A DNA stretch of 64,000 nt from Gonatopus flavifemur (Eukaryota; Arthropoda; Insecta; Hymenoptera; Dryinidae): assembly GCA_018340375.1 (NCBI GenBank), contig JAFFJZ010000011.1, forward strand, positions 248,001 through 312,000, given 5' to 3'. The notes beneath the pieces were generated by a model. The model did not search any database and was not told where the DNA came from. It saw only the letters and a program-made list of their open reading frames with translations. Of the stretch, positions 33,455 through 44,255 are shown in pieces; within the stretch, counting starts at the first letter, position 1, and every line of letters starts with the position of its first letter. The position numbers and the translations under genes are program-made.

Positions 33455-33685
33455 CCCATATAAACAAAAATTTCGCTTTGTCTAAAAGATTTCTTTTAGA
33501 TGTCTGAAAGATTTCTTATGCAACAGTTTTCACTCTGTTCAAGATTTTTTCGTTGGAGAAATCCAAAAGATTTCTTTAGATCTCTTTTAGATGTATTTCA
33601 GATTTCTTCAACTAAGACATCTTAAAGACAGTGAAAACTGTGACATAAGAAATCTTTTAGACAAAACAAAATTTTGCTGTATGGG
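33455..33685. mobile_element. CCC-ended hairpin
   Basis: The ends CCCATATAAACAAAAATTTC / AAATTTTGCTGTATGGG are inverted, with TA on both sides. The arms pair over GTCTAAAAGATTTCTT and complement. It lies 15 bp from the preceding hairpin. Confidence 0.7.
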
Positions 33686-34126
33686 TATGAAATGTCACCC
33701 GAAAATCTACTGCTTCTTCAATATTGAATAATTTTTTTTTCAAAGTTCACCTTTCAAATGAATTTTAATTCATAATAATGTGAAAACTCTCATGCTGATC
33801 TGTCATTATATATCAAATGTATCGAATTGCGACTCTCATTTGAAGTCCAAATAACGTTGAAAAAAAACAATATTACATGAAATTTTCCAAATCCAAATAA
33901 AGATCACACATATAAAATTCAAATGAGAGTCGCAATCCGACACCTCCTATGATCAATAACAGATTAGCAAACTATCTTCTGGTCTGTGTGCCATACTGAA
34001 TTCCAACATTAGAACACATAGGCTTGAAGTATGGGAAAGACCTTGAGTCAGACTCTATCCCAAACTCTTTCCCATATTATTTTTTTGGTCCACGCGGGTA
34101 GCCTCAAGAGGCTGAATAGTACGTAC

Positions 34127-34297
34127 AATGTGTGCCTGCGACTTGAAGAATAGATCGCAAACCTGGAAAAACTTGAGAAAACATTTTGACTTGTAGGTAC
34201 TTATCGGCATGTACATGAAGTGCAATGCAGAGAGAACATTGTAGGCTTCACTGCCTATCAAAGGGTTGGGTGATATGATATATCCTTCGTTAGCAAC
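34127..34297 (-). CDS. possible internal exon upstream in the same gene
   Basis: Minus strand: acceptor GCATTTTTCCAG before 34297, donor ATT|GTACGT after 34127, 57 codons in the only open frame (starts VANEGYIISPNPLIGSEAYN, ends FFKSQAHI). It ends in phase 0, as the exon at 30577 begins, so the two can be joined. No domain recognised. The link to the 30-kb exons is inference from phase and strand only. Confidence 0.35.
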
Positions 34298-34501
34298 CTG
34301 GAAAAATGCTACTGAATGAGACAAAAACTCTGATTCCTCCGAAAAGAAAGATAAATCTAATTGGACCAATTTGTAATTTATGAGGACTTCAACATATGTA
34401 GAAGAACTGCTATTATAGCAGTGTGTATGCTTACTAGAACAATTCAGTATTATCACTACAGCTATCTGCTCTAACTATACTTCAAATTGATACAATAACT
34501 A

Positions 34502-34621
34502 CACTGTTAGAAAATTTTTGAAACTTATATACAATCTATACATAATTCAATAAAAATTTTATACAATTTATATAGAATTCTATATAAATTATATATAATT
34601 TCGAGAATTTTTCTAACAGTG
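34502..34621. mobile_element. TA-class hairpin, AT-rich (CACTGTTAGAAAA ends)
   Basis: The ends CACTGTTAGAAAATTTTTG / GAGAATTTTTCTAACAGTG are inverted. The interior is TATATAATT repeats. A decayed AT-rich relative follows to about 34800. Confidence 0.65.
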
Positions 34622-34799
34622 TACACATTCATTTCAATGCATATAATTCATGTGAAAAAATTTAAAAAATCATATATAACTTATATATAATTTGCATTGA
34701 ATTATATATAATCATAAATTCTGTGTATTATTTATATTATTCATAATTACATATTATGAATGATACATAATTTTGAAAATTTTTCCACTTGAGAAGTCG

Positions 34800-35340
34800 A
34801 GTTAAGAAACTTGTTTTTTTCTCTGAAATATGGTTAATAAAAATCAACATCAAAATTATACATTGCATCCAAGTTTTTTATCTGATGCTTTCATAAAGAT
34901 TTTTTCGTGAGAAAAGGAACAATTAATTGTTCATTTTTATAATGTTACCTTGAAAAATTTTACATATACCAAAAAAAATCACTTCAATTTAGGAACTGAA
35001 GAGCATGGTGAATCTAATTTTGTTGAAGTTTGAACCCTTTATTGAAACGAACTGTTAACCCTTTCCGACACTTTGTCCATGTATAGGACGATGTTTTTTA
35101 ATGTGTTTGTTACTGTGGAATATAGAATATTGATTTACAGGAGCTTTATTCCTAATGAAATTCTAGTAAATATATCGGCAAATAGGAAAAAATAATGCCA
35201 ATTTAGTTGATTTATCTCTAAGATACTTTTCAACGCTCTACAATACATCGGCTTAAATATAAGTTGGTGTCGAAAAGGGTTAATCAAAAATGAATATTTT
35301 CAGAAATATAAAGATCCATTATTTCCCAGTATAGTATACA
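34800..35340. other. no gene recognised
   Basis: AT-rich. TTAACCCTTTCCGACACTTTG at 35055 and CGAAAAGGGTTAA at 35272 may be inverted ends (TTAACCCTTT) of a 230-bp TTAA-bounded element. Confidence 0.35.
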
Positions 35341-35344
35341 ATTC

Positions 35345-35480
35345 CTCTAGACAAATGATACAAGTCAAGGGCTGTCATAGATAAGTAGAAATTAAACGTT
35401 TGGCGGGTAATAGGCAGGGTTGGAGGATTTCATCGAACCAACAAAGATTGATGACTGATGATTATGATGATGATGAATTC
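35345..35480 (+). pseudogene. LINE 3'-end fragment
   Basis: The translation around 35360-35460 reads KGCHR, stop, VEIKRLAGNRQGWRISSNQ and ends in a GATGATGATGA tail. This is the extreme C-terminus and 3' tail of a non-LTR retrotransposon ORF2. The same segment is present in broken form on the minus strand at 53495-53680. Confidence 0.6.
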
Positions 35481-35661
35481 CTTCAGAACCATGAACTTCG
35501 CAACTATAATGTTCATTATACGCTATACTTTTCCATCCTCAATTCAGATTTCATTTCAATGGAGGATTTAAACCATACGGATTTTATCTTCCTTCCCTTC
35601 ATAATTCGCATTGATTGAAAACATTGATGCATCCCTGTTAGAAAAGACAGATTGAAGACAG

Positions 35662-35981
35662 CCCAAGCAGCACCAGAATATACTATGAACGTTCTTCGAA
35701 TATTCGAAATATGTTCTATGCACATTCGAATAAGACCGTTTCATAGGTACTATGTATATTCATCGAACGTATGCAATCGAATATACGACGATACGTTAAT
35801 TGAACGTCGATTGAATGAATATCGTACATTTCGAATGTACTATGTACGTTCCAAGTATATTTGTATAACAGTCTCTTTCGAACATTCTATGAATGTTCAT
35901 TATATGTTCTTCGTATCTCATTCGTACATTCTATGATCGTTTGTATCCCGTATATATTTTGAAATTCTGTTGCTGCTTGGG
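35662..35981. mobile_element. CAAGCAGCA-ended foldback, best copy
   Basis: The ends CCCAAGCAGCACCAGAATA / AATTCTGTTGCTGCTTGGG are inverted. The 320-bp body is made of pairing blocks around TTCGAATATTCGAA, CATCGAACGTATGCAATCGA and CGTACATTCTATGA. Copies lie at 9877-10194 and 52483-52800, with fragments at 12.0-12.6, 13.1, 23.4, 54.6 and 58.3 kb. Confidence 0.75.
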
Positions 35982-36205
35982 AACAGTCACAATTTCAATC
36001 GTTCTTAATTCCAAGAGCAGAATCACGTCAATCCTCCTTAATTTATCAAATTGTAACAAGAGAACATATTCAATTCGATTCAATTTCCTAATCCATTCTA
36101 ATCCTTCTTTTGCAGCAGGGTAACTGAAAGAAAAACTAATCCCTCGGAAAAAAGGTTGACACCCGATCAGATCTCATCAGATCTGATCGTACATGATCAT
36201 ATCTA

Positions 36206-36432
36206 CACGGAGAAAAAATGGTTTGCTACTATAGGGCCTACAAAGAAATTGGTTGTCCTTGCAAAAATATTCACTACAGCAACTAAGGCGTTAGTTCTGT
36301 TAACAAATGTGTTTATGTTAGCAAGAAAATTTAGTTGTGTCAATCATTTTTCTTGCTCTTACAGCTAATTTTTTTTGTAGGCGCTATAGTAACAGACCCG
36401 CTTGTTATAACAGCAATACTTTTCTCTCCGTG
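36206..36432 (+). mobile_element. 230-bp TA-class MITE, GCTACTATAG family, copy 1
   Basis: The ends CACGGAGAAAAAATGG and CTTTTCTCTCCGTG lie between TA dinucleotides. Body motifs are GGTTTGCTACTATAG, GTTGTCCTTGCAAAAATATT and TGTAGGCGCTATAGTAAC. Five copies occur in the window (36206, 42496, 44256, 53211, 53834), two of them reversed. Confidence 0.8.
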
Positions 36433-36942
36433 TACAGATTGTCTCTATCTGATTATATGTCATATTTAGTGGAATCTATCATACATAACGAGGGTTAATT
36501 ATAAATATTTATACATGATAATATATGATCAGATTTAAACCCTTTGAGCATTCATGAATCAGTATATGATTTCATCTCAATATAATCAATCTGTTCTTAT
36601 GTTTTGTCATTATTGAGTGAGATATGCGGCCAAAAGAATGGATAGATACATACTCGGATAGTCATTGATGTCTTGAAAATATTTTAGGAATATATCAGAC
36701 AGATTCAAGACATCTAATGCACATCTGGAAGGTGTTCTCCTGGATATCTAACGATCTTTCACTCCTGAAAGATGTCTACTAGATATCTTCTAGATGTATG
36801 TGTGAAGATATTCAAAATATAGCTCTTTGAGATATATGACAGACATTTGAAGCACACTTCTATAGAAATAAGCAATGTCATATATTCAGAGAATATTTCA
36901 AGGATTTCTTAAATGTTCTCATGACAAGAATGGCTATGCGGA

Positions 36943-37169
36943 CGAGGGGTAAACCACTTTGAAAGCATGATTTTTTTCTCAATCTAAAATCTGTTGATAG
37001 TGTTCAAGTAAACGTAGCTCTCTTCTGCTTAATACAGTGTAACTGTTGATTAAACCATTCTAATAGACTCATAAAACCGATTTTAGTTATCGATAACGAA
37101 AAAATCAAAGCATAAAGTCCGTATAAGATTGAAACTTGTCTCGCTGATTTTAGAGTGGTTTACCCCTCG
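36943..37169. mobile_element. hAT-like MITE with 8-bp duplication
   Basis: The ends CGAGGGGTAAACCACT / AGTGGTTTACCCCTCG are inverted. TATGCGGA is found on both sides (36935-36942, 37170-37177). 227 bp, non-coding. It lies just upstream of the presumed promoter region of the transcription-regulator gene. Confidence 0.8.
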
Positions 37170-37177
37170 TATGCGGA

Positions 37178-39110
37178 TGGATAGAGGAACGAATATATTG
37201 ATAAATAGATACACAAATGTATGCAAGAAATAATAGATTAATAGATAGATATATATGTATATATAAATATGTATAGAAATAGATTGAAAGACAATTTAAT
37301 AGAATTGGAAAGAAGAAAGGGAGGCAGAGAGAGAAAGAGAGAGAGAGAGCGAGAGAGATATTGCAGAAAAAGAAAGAAACGAAAAGGGTGAGAGTCAGAT
37401 ATAATTCGATAAATTGCATGAGACACACGCAAATGTGTATATTCTGATGATCGCGCGGGTGGGGTGAGGGGAGGGAGTTATTTCGGAGGGTGGAGTGGAA
37501 TGGCAGTACGAGACAACATTGTCTGGTTGGAGGGGACGAAAACGTAACTCGTTCGTGGAACTTTAGTTCCAAAACTATCCAACAGATAGAGCTTGTGGCG
37601 CTGTTGGCTCGCTGCTTTGGAGGAGCGAGTGACGAGGAGCTCTCAGTTGACGCTCAGTTCGGCTCAGCGAGGCCAAACGTGAAGAATAAAGGGGGATCGA
37701 TGTTTTTATGTGTGCATTCGTGTACTTGTCTTCGTGAGTGCGATTATCTGGGAAGCATTGAAAGACAGACAAAAGCAACTTCTACCATTGGTTAGCCTCC
37801 CGTCCCTCTTCATCTCTCCTTTTGCATCTGCATCGGTATTATATTTCCTCCTTCTTATATACCTGAAATGAACTTTCTTCGTCAGAGGATCGTATTTATT
37901 GTGCCAAGAGGATACAGTTTATACCTGCTGATTTCTACAAATGACACGAGGATGAAAAAGTGAAAAAAAAAATGATGTGAATGAGAATTTCGTCTGACTA
38001 TGAAGGTCTCTTTTCCACTTATGTCATATCCGAATATTATCTTCTATAGTCGCGGCGATAGTCGTCTGAGCGTCTGAAAATTTAAGTTTGAATTTTGATT
38101 GTGTTCGACTGCCAATTGATATATGAAATAAAAATAATGAAAAGAATTATATGTTCAACTGAGATATCAGATAATTGAACAGAAGATCAAGTGTGTGTTG
38201 AGGTATGTGGATGATATATACATCGAGACGTGAACATAAGACAATAGTGAAACGAGATGCGGCTCAAAGTAATGAATAATTACGTTGGTTCACTTCAAAT
38301 GGTGAAATTTGAAGAAATATTGAGGAAAGAGATTGAGAAGTATTATAGATTGCCAAGTGTTTCAAGTAATGTTTTACCGCCAATGACAAGCCCATCTTCC
38401 TATCAAAATCATGTTACGCGCGGCTATCAAGAACGGTGAAAACTTGTCACTGGCATAAAATTAAGCTGAATCCAATTGTTCAAGCATTGTTTAAGTTAAT
38501 AATATTGTGTTTTCCATCTTGTGCGTGTAATCACAAAAAAAAATACTAAAACTAAATTTGCTTGTGTGGTTTTGTTCTTTTGTTTCAACTTTGGATCGGC
38601 CCTGGATTAACGTTGGATCTTGGTCATCGTCACGTGGCATACACGGTTCTGTTGTTGTCAACATCAATTCTGGACCGTTTTCTTCCATCAATTTGGCACG
38701 TATTTCATCACGATATTATCACTCTACCATTTCTGTGTTCCTCGTCGTCTGCTTCTGTTTTCCTTTTCTCTGTCCCTCTCACGTTCGATCCTTCACTCAT
38801 CTACGCTTGCTTTCCACCTGTCTTCTCGTCACTCGCACCCCTCTTCTTTCTGTCATTCTCTTGCATTTTATCCTCCTATTCTCATCTTTTTCTCGCTTAC
38901 CCCCACTACCACATTTCCCCCTCTCATTCTCCTTCCTTTCCATACACGTTTCTCTCTTATTTCCACGACGACCTCGACGTACGATGATCATCCCGTTCTT
39001 TTACGTCGCTTGATTGGGAACAATTGTCGAATTGAATTGAGGAATTATAATCTACCCAATATCGAACGACCATAAACTTCGTGAAATAAATATAAACTAT
39101 TTGTGGATAA
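37178..39110 (+). promoter_or_regulatory. promoter and 5' untranslated zone of the 39-kb gene
   Basis: Repeat-free DNA with a GC- and CpG-richer patch at 37580-37690. Two TCAGTT initiator-like words (37645, 37656) lie next to CGCTCAGTTCGGCTCAGCG. There is no clear TATA box. A (GA)n run (37325-37358) and TAGATAGATA runs precede it. From 38560 to 39000 the + strand is strongly pyrimidine-rich (CTTTTCTC words), without good codons. Where transcription starts and whether a 5'UTR intron exists is inference. Confidence 0.35.
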
Positions 39111-39171
39111 TCCGTTACTATCTGCACCATCGCTGATCACGTGTCTTGTTCGACGGCGACCCTGTACGACA

Positions 39172-39270
39172 ATGCGCCCGCCGTGCCGCTACGCGGCTCC
39201 GGCGTTGGCCACCCTGGCTCCTTTACGTCAATGGAGCCAGCCACCGGAGCGGGGAATTCCACCGGGGTGA
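39172..39270 (+). promoter_or_regulatory. upstream ORF overlapping the main start
   Basis: An ATG at 39172 with A at -3 opens a 32-codon frame that ends with TGA at 39268-39270. It overlaps the presumed start at 39231 in another frame. Scanning ribosomes would meet it first, so it should reduce initiation at 39231 unless bypassed. Alternatively the protein starts upstream at a near-cognate codon. Confidence 0.5.
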
Positions 39271-40482
39271 CCTGGTGGGGTATGTCTCTTTACGAGGACA
39301 GCCCACCGCATGTACCCGTAGCTACAGCTTCAACCCTTTCGATTCAACAACAACAAGCTCATCATCACCACCATCACCATCATCATCATCAGCAGCAAAT
39401 AACCTCAATAACTCCAGGTTCTCATCAAGCGACATCGCCAACCTCTCCGGGTTTACCCTCGGCCTCCGTAGTTGTTCAACCAACTCCAACGATTGCAAGT
39501 GCAAGTTCTACATCGCCAAGTGCCTCGTCGGTAACAAGCAATAGTACTGCAGGCCCATTACACATACCAGCGAAAAGGTTAACTCCAGCTAATACCACCA
39601 ATAACAACGGTACTGTAAGTGTTCCTGGACCAAGTGGTGGTAACAGCACTGGTACCACTTCTGGTGGAAGCGGGAGTACAGGAAGTGCTGGTGGTTCGTC
39701 TTACGGGGAAGTAGTAACCTGTGTAGAGCCGTCAAGCACCCCTGTTGGCGCTAGTGGAACGGCATCTGGGGTGATAAGACATTCACATTCATCTTCAGCT
39801 CCTGGATCTCAAGGAAGTGCAAGCGCCGCTTGGAGTTACAGTCCTCATCATCCTCAAGAACCGCATTACACCTCCAACGATTCTTTGAATCATCACCAGG
39901 GTTACGGGGGTAACAATCCCCCTACTTATTACAATCTGGCAGCAGATCCGACGTCAACTGCTTCGGGAACCAGCTCTTCATCAAGGGATAGGAAACCTTC
40001 CACCGCTGCGACGATTAGCTTTTGGTCTCCTGCAGCTGCTACCGCCGGTGGGACTGGTACCACCGGTGGTAGCGGCACCATCACTGGTTCAACTAGTGAT
40101 TATAAATCATATAGTTCTGTGGCTAGTGGGGCCGCAGCTACGACTACTTCTTCTGGGGGTAGTTCGACGACAACCGGTGGATCTGCGGACCCTGCCGTTT
40201 CTTCTTGTCATCAAAGTTTTTCCCAAAGCTGGTGCAATTACTCACCATATGGAACATCGAGGCATCATCATCCGGTAGATACCACGTCTCATCATCATCC
40301 ACATTCCCAAGCTGGCGTACCATACCTCGCTCCATCAGCTGCGGCAGACGATCGTGGAAGGGTTGCAGCTGCAATGGTGGCTGCTGAAGGAACCTTTTCT
40401 CATGATGGTTATGGAAGCCTTAGGGGGGTAAACTATGGGGCACCAGAACCTTCGGTCACTTCCAGCCCTTACCCACCTCCAG
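39231..40482 (+). CDS. large 5' coding exon, low-complexity transcription-regulator-like protein
   Basis: The frame is open from 39111 to beyond the donor CCAG|GTAAGC (cut after 40482, phase 1). The first in-frame ATG is 39231, giving 417 codons and one base; there is no AG acceptor between 39111 and 39231, so the exon continues into the 5'UTR. Features: QQQQA then ten His then QQQ (residues 39-56), long Ser/Thr/Gly/Ala-rich stretches, His-rich SRHHHPVD and SHHHPHS, aromatic motifs SYSPHHP, TYYNLAADP, SFWSPAA, NYSPYG and SSPYPPP. Strong codon bias and GC content unlike the flanks support real coding. This is typical of the disordered N-terminus of insect DNA-binding regulators, whose domain would lie in later exons. 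No DNA-binding domain is in the window, so I give no gene name. Confidence 0.8.
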
Positions 40483-41340
40483 GTAAGCATCAACTCGATC
40501 ATACAGCTTCAACCTGAGTAGAAATTCCGTAGGATAAACGTCAGTTTTTTATGTGGCACAAGGCTCACCTTATAAGGCCCTGGCGTTTCCACCTTACCAA
40601 ATGTCTACTCGGGGATTTTTCTATATACATTTTTTATTTCTTTCATGAGAATAATCAAAATGCACTTGATTAAACGAAAATACTTTCACGCAAATGAAAA
40701 CATGAATTATTGAGAATGATTGACTTCTCTCGTAAAAAGTTGAGTCAGAAAAAGAATTCTGTATGTACACATAATTTTATGAACGAAGGTCATGGTCGAC
40801 TCTTGAGAATTAAATAGAAATACAAGTATCACAAAATAATCGTTAACATTTTAGTATCTTCCGCTTGGGGGTTCAGAAACCAGTAGAGTGGGAAAGGAAA
40901 ATGTTTGTAAACAAAAACGTCTCCGCACGCGAAATAGCAATTTCATATTCCGCGAACCGGTCAAAGTAAGTCATCGCTCATTCACGTGTTCGGTCATTCT
41001 CGATCCCGTTCTGTTTCTGTCTTTGTCTTTTTCTTGTTTTGAAAATCCTTCCTTCTTTCTTGCACATAACCCGTAGAACGTTATCGCTGTCGTCGTATTC
41101 ACCGTTTTCGTCGTTGTAGCTTCGTAGTCGTATGAACAACGAATGAACCAACGGCGGCCGGTTTATTGGCGGCCGTAACTCGTAAACTCTGACGCGCACG
41201 CCTCTGATCAGCTGATCCGTTCTATGACCTGTGGTAGTAAAACAACATTCACTCTGCTTCCGTAAATGCTTAATGGTTTTTTTAGCTTCTCATGATGGAG
41301 TGAAATGTATCACAGTCATCATCAATGACTCTTGTCGTCA
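40483..41340 (+). other. start of the intron, repeat-free
   Basis: The intron begins GTAAGC. No MITEs are seen up to about 41.34 kb. 41080-41220 is GC-richer, with GCGGCCG twice (GGCGGCCGGTTTATTGGCGGCCG) and TGATCAGCTGATC, which could be an intronic regulatory element or an alternative promoter. No acceptor-bounded coding exon is visible. Confidence 0.4.
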
Positions 41341-41379
41341 GCATATATGAGATTTATTATCAAAATTCATTCTATTATA

Positions 41380-41623
41380 CCCTATAAAAAATAATCACAA
41401 ATTTCCCTGTATACGGCAAAGGGAAAATTCGAATCACTAGATGGGAGATCAATTTTTGATATGTGTGCATGAAATTTCCCACAAATTCAACTGGGAATTC
41501 TGAACTCTATGGGATTTTTATAATAAATTTCTAGACAACGGCGAAAAATTTCTAATGCATGTATATGTTGATTACTTCACATAGATTTATTCGAATTTTC
41601 CCATAGAAATTTGTTAAAGTGTG
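41380..41623. mobile_element. TA-class MITE, second copy of the 11.35-kb family
   Basis: It shares GGGAAAATTC, CTCTATGGGATTTT and GCATGTATATGTTGATTACTTCA-like blocks with 11346-11597. The ends are decayed (CCCTATAAAAAATAAT; TTGTTAAAGTG). Confidence 0.55.
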
Positions 41624-41639
41624 AATTCCATTATTAGAT

Positions 41640-42490
41640 TTCAAAAATTCCACTGATTTCTTTGAATTTGATGCACAATTGTAATGACATTGATCTTTCA
41701 TAGAATGTAACATCCACATTGTATACGGTACATTAAATCTTCCAATTGGATTATTAGGAAAATGATAATAACTGCGCAGCAATTATTGCATTCGCTCAAA
41801 ATATCTCTTTGCACACATTGTAAAAAATTCACTGCAAACTAAAGTGTCTTAAAATTGACTACAAGAACACACTTCAGTTTGCAGTGTTGTTATGGGAACC
41901 TTTATATACATTCATATGAAGCCATTAACATACAAATTGTACAGAGAAAATTTTATGAATTTACCTAAAACTTCTCATTGATGTATCGAAAAAATCCTGT
42001 GAAAATGCGAATTTTCATATATTTTTCCTATAACATAACGGAATAACCATACATTTTTGAATAATCCAAGTAAGAGTTGGATGTAATTCCATTAATCTCA
42101 ATCAACTGATAATGCAAGTAACATCGCTCGTCGATTTTTCTCCAAAGATTCACGTAGACGTCATGAGGTGGTAACACGTAAATTACTAAACACGTGAAAT
42201 AAATAAATTATAATTCGGTGCTTCAAGTTAATCGTTATAGAACGCTGATTTCTGAAAAAATGATTACACAAATAATAATAATTCGAATAAATTACGATAA
42301 GATATGTTTTTTACACTGTGAAGGAAACTGGAGTTCTTCGGTACCGTGAGACTGGGAAACTTCTATTCATGCACGAACAAAACGGTAGTTGAAACATTTG
42401 AATGGGTGCGTATGCGTTGACAAGTTGAATACTTATTCCAACTAACTATTAGTTGAAACCAGTATGGAGCTTGTAGGCGTATATGCACTC
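41640..42490. other. AT-rich DNA, nothing recognised
   Basis: No gene or defined element. AACTGAAGTGT-like words at 41840-41885 pair with each other in a small hairpin. Confidence 0.35.
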
Positions 42491-42495
42491 ATTTA

Positions 42496-42722
42496 CACGG
42501 AGAAAAAATGGTTTGCTACTATAGCGCCTACAATTAAATTTGTTGTCCTTGCAAAAACATTCACTCAAGCAGCAAACACGTTAGTTCTGTTAACAAATTT
42601 GTTTATGTCAGCAAAGAAGTGTAGTTGTGTCAATCATTTTTCTCGCTTTTGCAGCCAATTTTTTTTGTAGGCGCTATGATAACAAACCTGCTTGTTATGC
42701 CAGCAATACTTTTTTCTCCATG
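42496..42722 (+). mobile_element. GCTACTATAG-family MITE, copy 2
   Basis: About 88% identical to 36206-36432, with TA on both sides and ends CACGGAGAAAAAATGG / CTTTTTTCTCCATG. Confidence 0.8.
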
Positions 42723-42877
42723 TAATTAGTTTTTTTCGAATACCATTTTTTTCCGTGCAATAAATTTTCACTGTTAACGCACAGGAAAATTTTTGTTGCA
42801 TCGAAATTTTCCGTATTTCACATGAAATTCCATATCTTTTATTTCAATTTTTCAGCATAAATACAACATTACGAATG

Positions 42878-42878
<1 letters not shown>

Positions 42879-42904
<26 letters not shown>
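42879..42904. repeat. (TA)n microsatellite
   Basis: About thirteen uninterrupted TA units. Confidence 0.9.
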
Positions 42905-42908
<4 letters not shown>

Positions 42909-42987
42909 TTCAAAAAGTGCATTATTAGTAATTTCTGCATGAAGTTTCAATCACATGTGATGGAAGCAATTTCCACTCATACTCGGA

Positions 42988-43195
42988 AAAAAAAGATTAG
43001 TTAAAATAACTATTCAACTTCTAAGTGAATATGGACTCGTTCTCTTAGCTGGAATAACAAACTTTTTTATTGATTTAAACAATTTTGAATTATTTTTTGT
43101 AAAAATTAGTTGAATGAATGAAAAAATTGTTATTCCAACTGAAACAAGTGGTTCCATATGTGCTTATAAGTTGAATAGTTATTTCAACTGCACTG
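42988..43195. mobile_element. TA-class MITE, AAGATTAGTT family
   Basis: The ends CTCGGAAAAAAAAGATTAGTT and GAATAGTTATTTCAACTG enclose GTTATTCCAACTGAAAC and ATATGGACTCGTT; related copies are at 44813-45089 and 47479-47815. Confidence 0.55.
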
Positions 43196-43455
43196 TAAAA
43201 AACATCTACGGAGAACTTCCAGTATCGTACAGCAAGCAATTGACCTGTACATTTGTGCTGGAAATGTACATTCAAATCATGGGAATTCCAGTACCTGTAT
43301 CGGAAAATTCTTGTACATGTGCTGAAAAATTGAAGTGAGAAACATGAAATTTCATGTCAAATACGAGAAAACTCATCATGAATAGAAAATTTCCAGTTTC
43401 TGAGTACCGAAGGATTCCAGTATTTTCTCAACAGCATAATATTTTTTCCTGTGTA
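43195..43455. mobile_element. TA-class MITE (CACTGTAAAAAACATC end)
   Basis: The ends CACTGTAAAAAACATCTACGG and a decayed ATATTTTTTCCTGTG are inverted. Interior blocks GGAACTTCCAGTA / CCAGTATTTTC and TTGTACATG pair loosely. It directly abuts the preceding element. Confidence 0.45.
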
Positions 43456-43798
43456 TGCTTGAAAAGTTTCTTGAAATTCCCATTAAACATGACTGAGGAT
43501 TATCAAATTGTGCTATTATAGTTGATACTATATGACAGAACTTGAAAAATCAATTATGTGTAATTGAATTTTCTAAAGAAGCACCAAGAATTGAAAATTT
43601 CATTCGCATACAAGTCTACTTGAGGAAGAAATGAACTTTGAAAAATTTCGGACTGTGTAGATCAGACTAAATTCCCATCACATATCTCCAGAGAATCATT
43701 CTTTTGATTTCAAAAATGTTAATAATACTCAATTGAAAAAAAAAAACTTGATCGTGAATCTAATTACAGAAAAGGAATTTACTTTGAAATTATTCACA

Positions 43799-44082
43799 CA
43801 CTGAGAAAAAACATTTGATTGATACATGGTTAACCAAAATTTTTTGTTGACGTCATTAAAAATTTAGCGGATTCAACCAAAATTTGGTCATACTCACCGA
43901 GGCAAAATCTTACCAAATCACTTTTAGTTCAAGGAATCAAACGTGATTTAGTAAGATGATTTGCTCAACACAGCTGAATTTTGGCGAGGACCACTAAACT
44001 TTTAGTTATGCCGACAAAAATTTTGATTGGGCATATAATGACAAAATGTTTCCGTAGGCACAACAAAACAGTTCTCTCAGTG
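43799..44082. mobile_element. TA-class MITE (CACTGAGAAAAAACATTTG ends)
   Basis: The ends CACTGAGAAAAAACATTTG and AACAGTTCTCTCAGTG are inverted. The body has AACCAAAATTTGGTCAT and CCACTAAACTTTTAGTT. A partial copy is at 45300-45535. Confidence 0.65.
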
Positions 44083-44214
44083 CATTAAATCGACGATGAT
44101 GCTGTTAATCAATAGTCTGGTAATCAAAGTTTTGACATGAAATTTCTTAATTCAGCGTGTGTACAGTTGTTATTCGAGACACGAAAGTCTCGAAAACATG
44201 GTTCGACACGGTGT

Positions 44215-44250
44215 TTACACTGGGTCATATTCCTCAAAAGACCCAGTGTA
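44215..44250. repeat. small perfect hairpin
   Basis: TACACTGGGTC and GACCCAGTGTA form an 11-bp stem with a 13-base loop, just before the next MITE. Confidence 0.5.
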
Positions 44251-44255
44251 CACGC

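Noticed and set aside
37150..37572. 140-codon minus-strand frame rich in Leu, Phe and Tyr
   Set aside because: It is opposite the GA/TAGATA simple-repeat region upstream of the 39-kb gene; composition comes from the microsatellite.
38558..39075. Three overlapping open frames of 140-150 codons on the + strand
   Set aside because: They lie in one pyrimidine-rich stretch where stop codons are rare in all frames; the low-complexity translation and multiple overlapping frames argue for 5'UTR, not coding.
39231..40482. Naming the gene from its His-rich and SPYG/YPPP motifs
   Set aside because: Such low-complexity N-termini occur in many insect regulators and no DNA-binding domain is present, so a specific gene symbol would be a guess.
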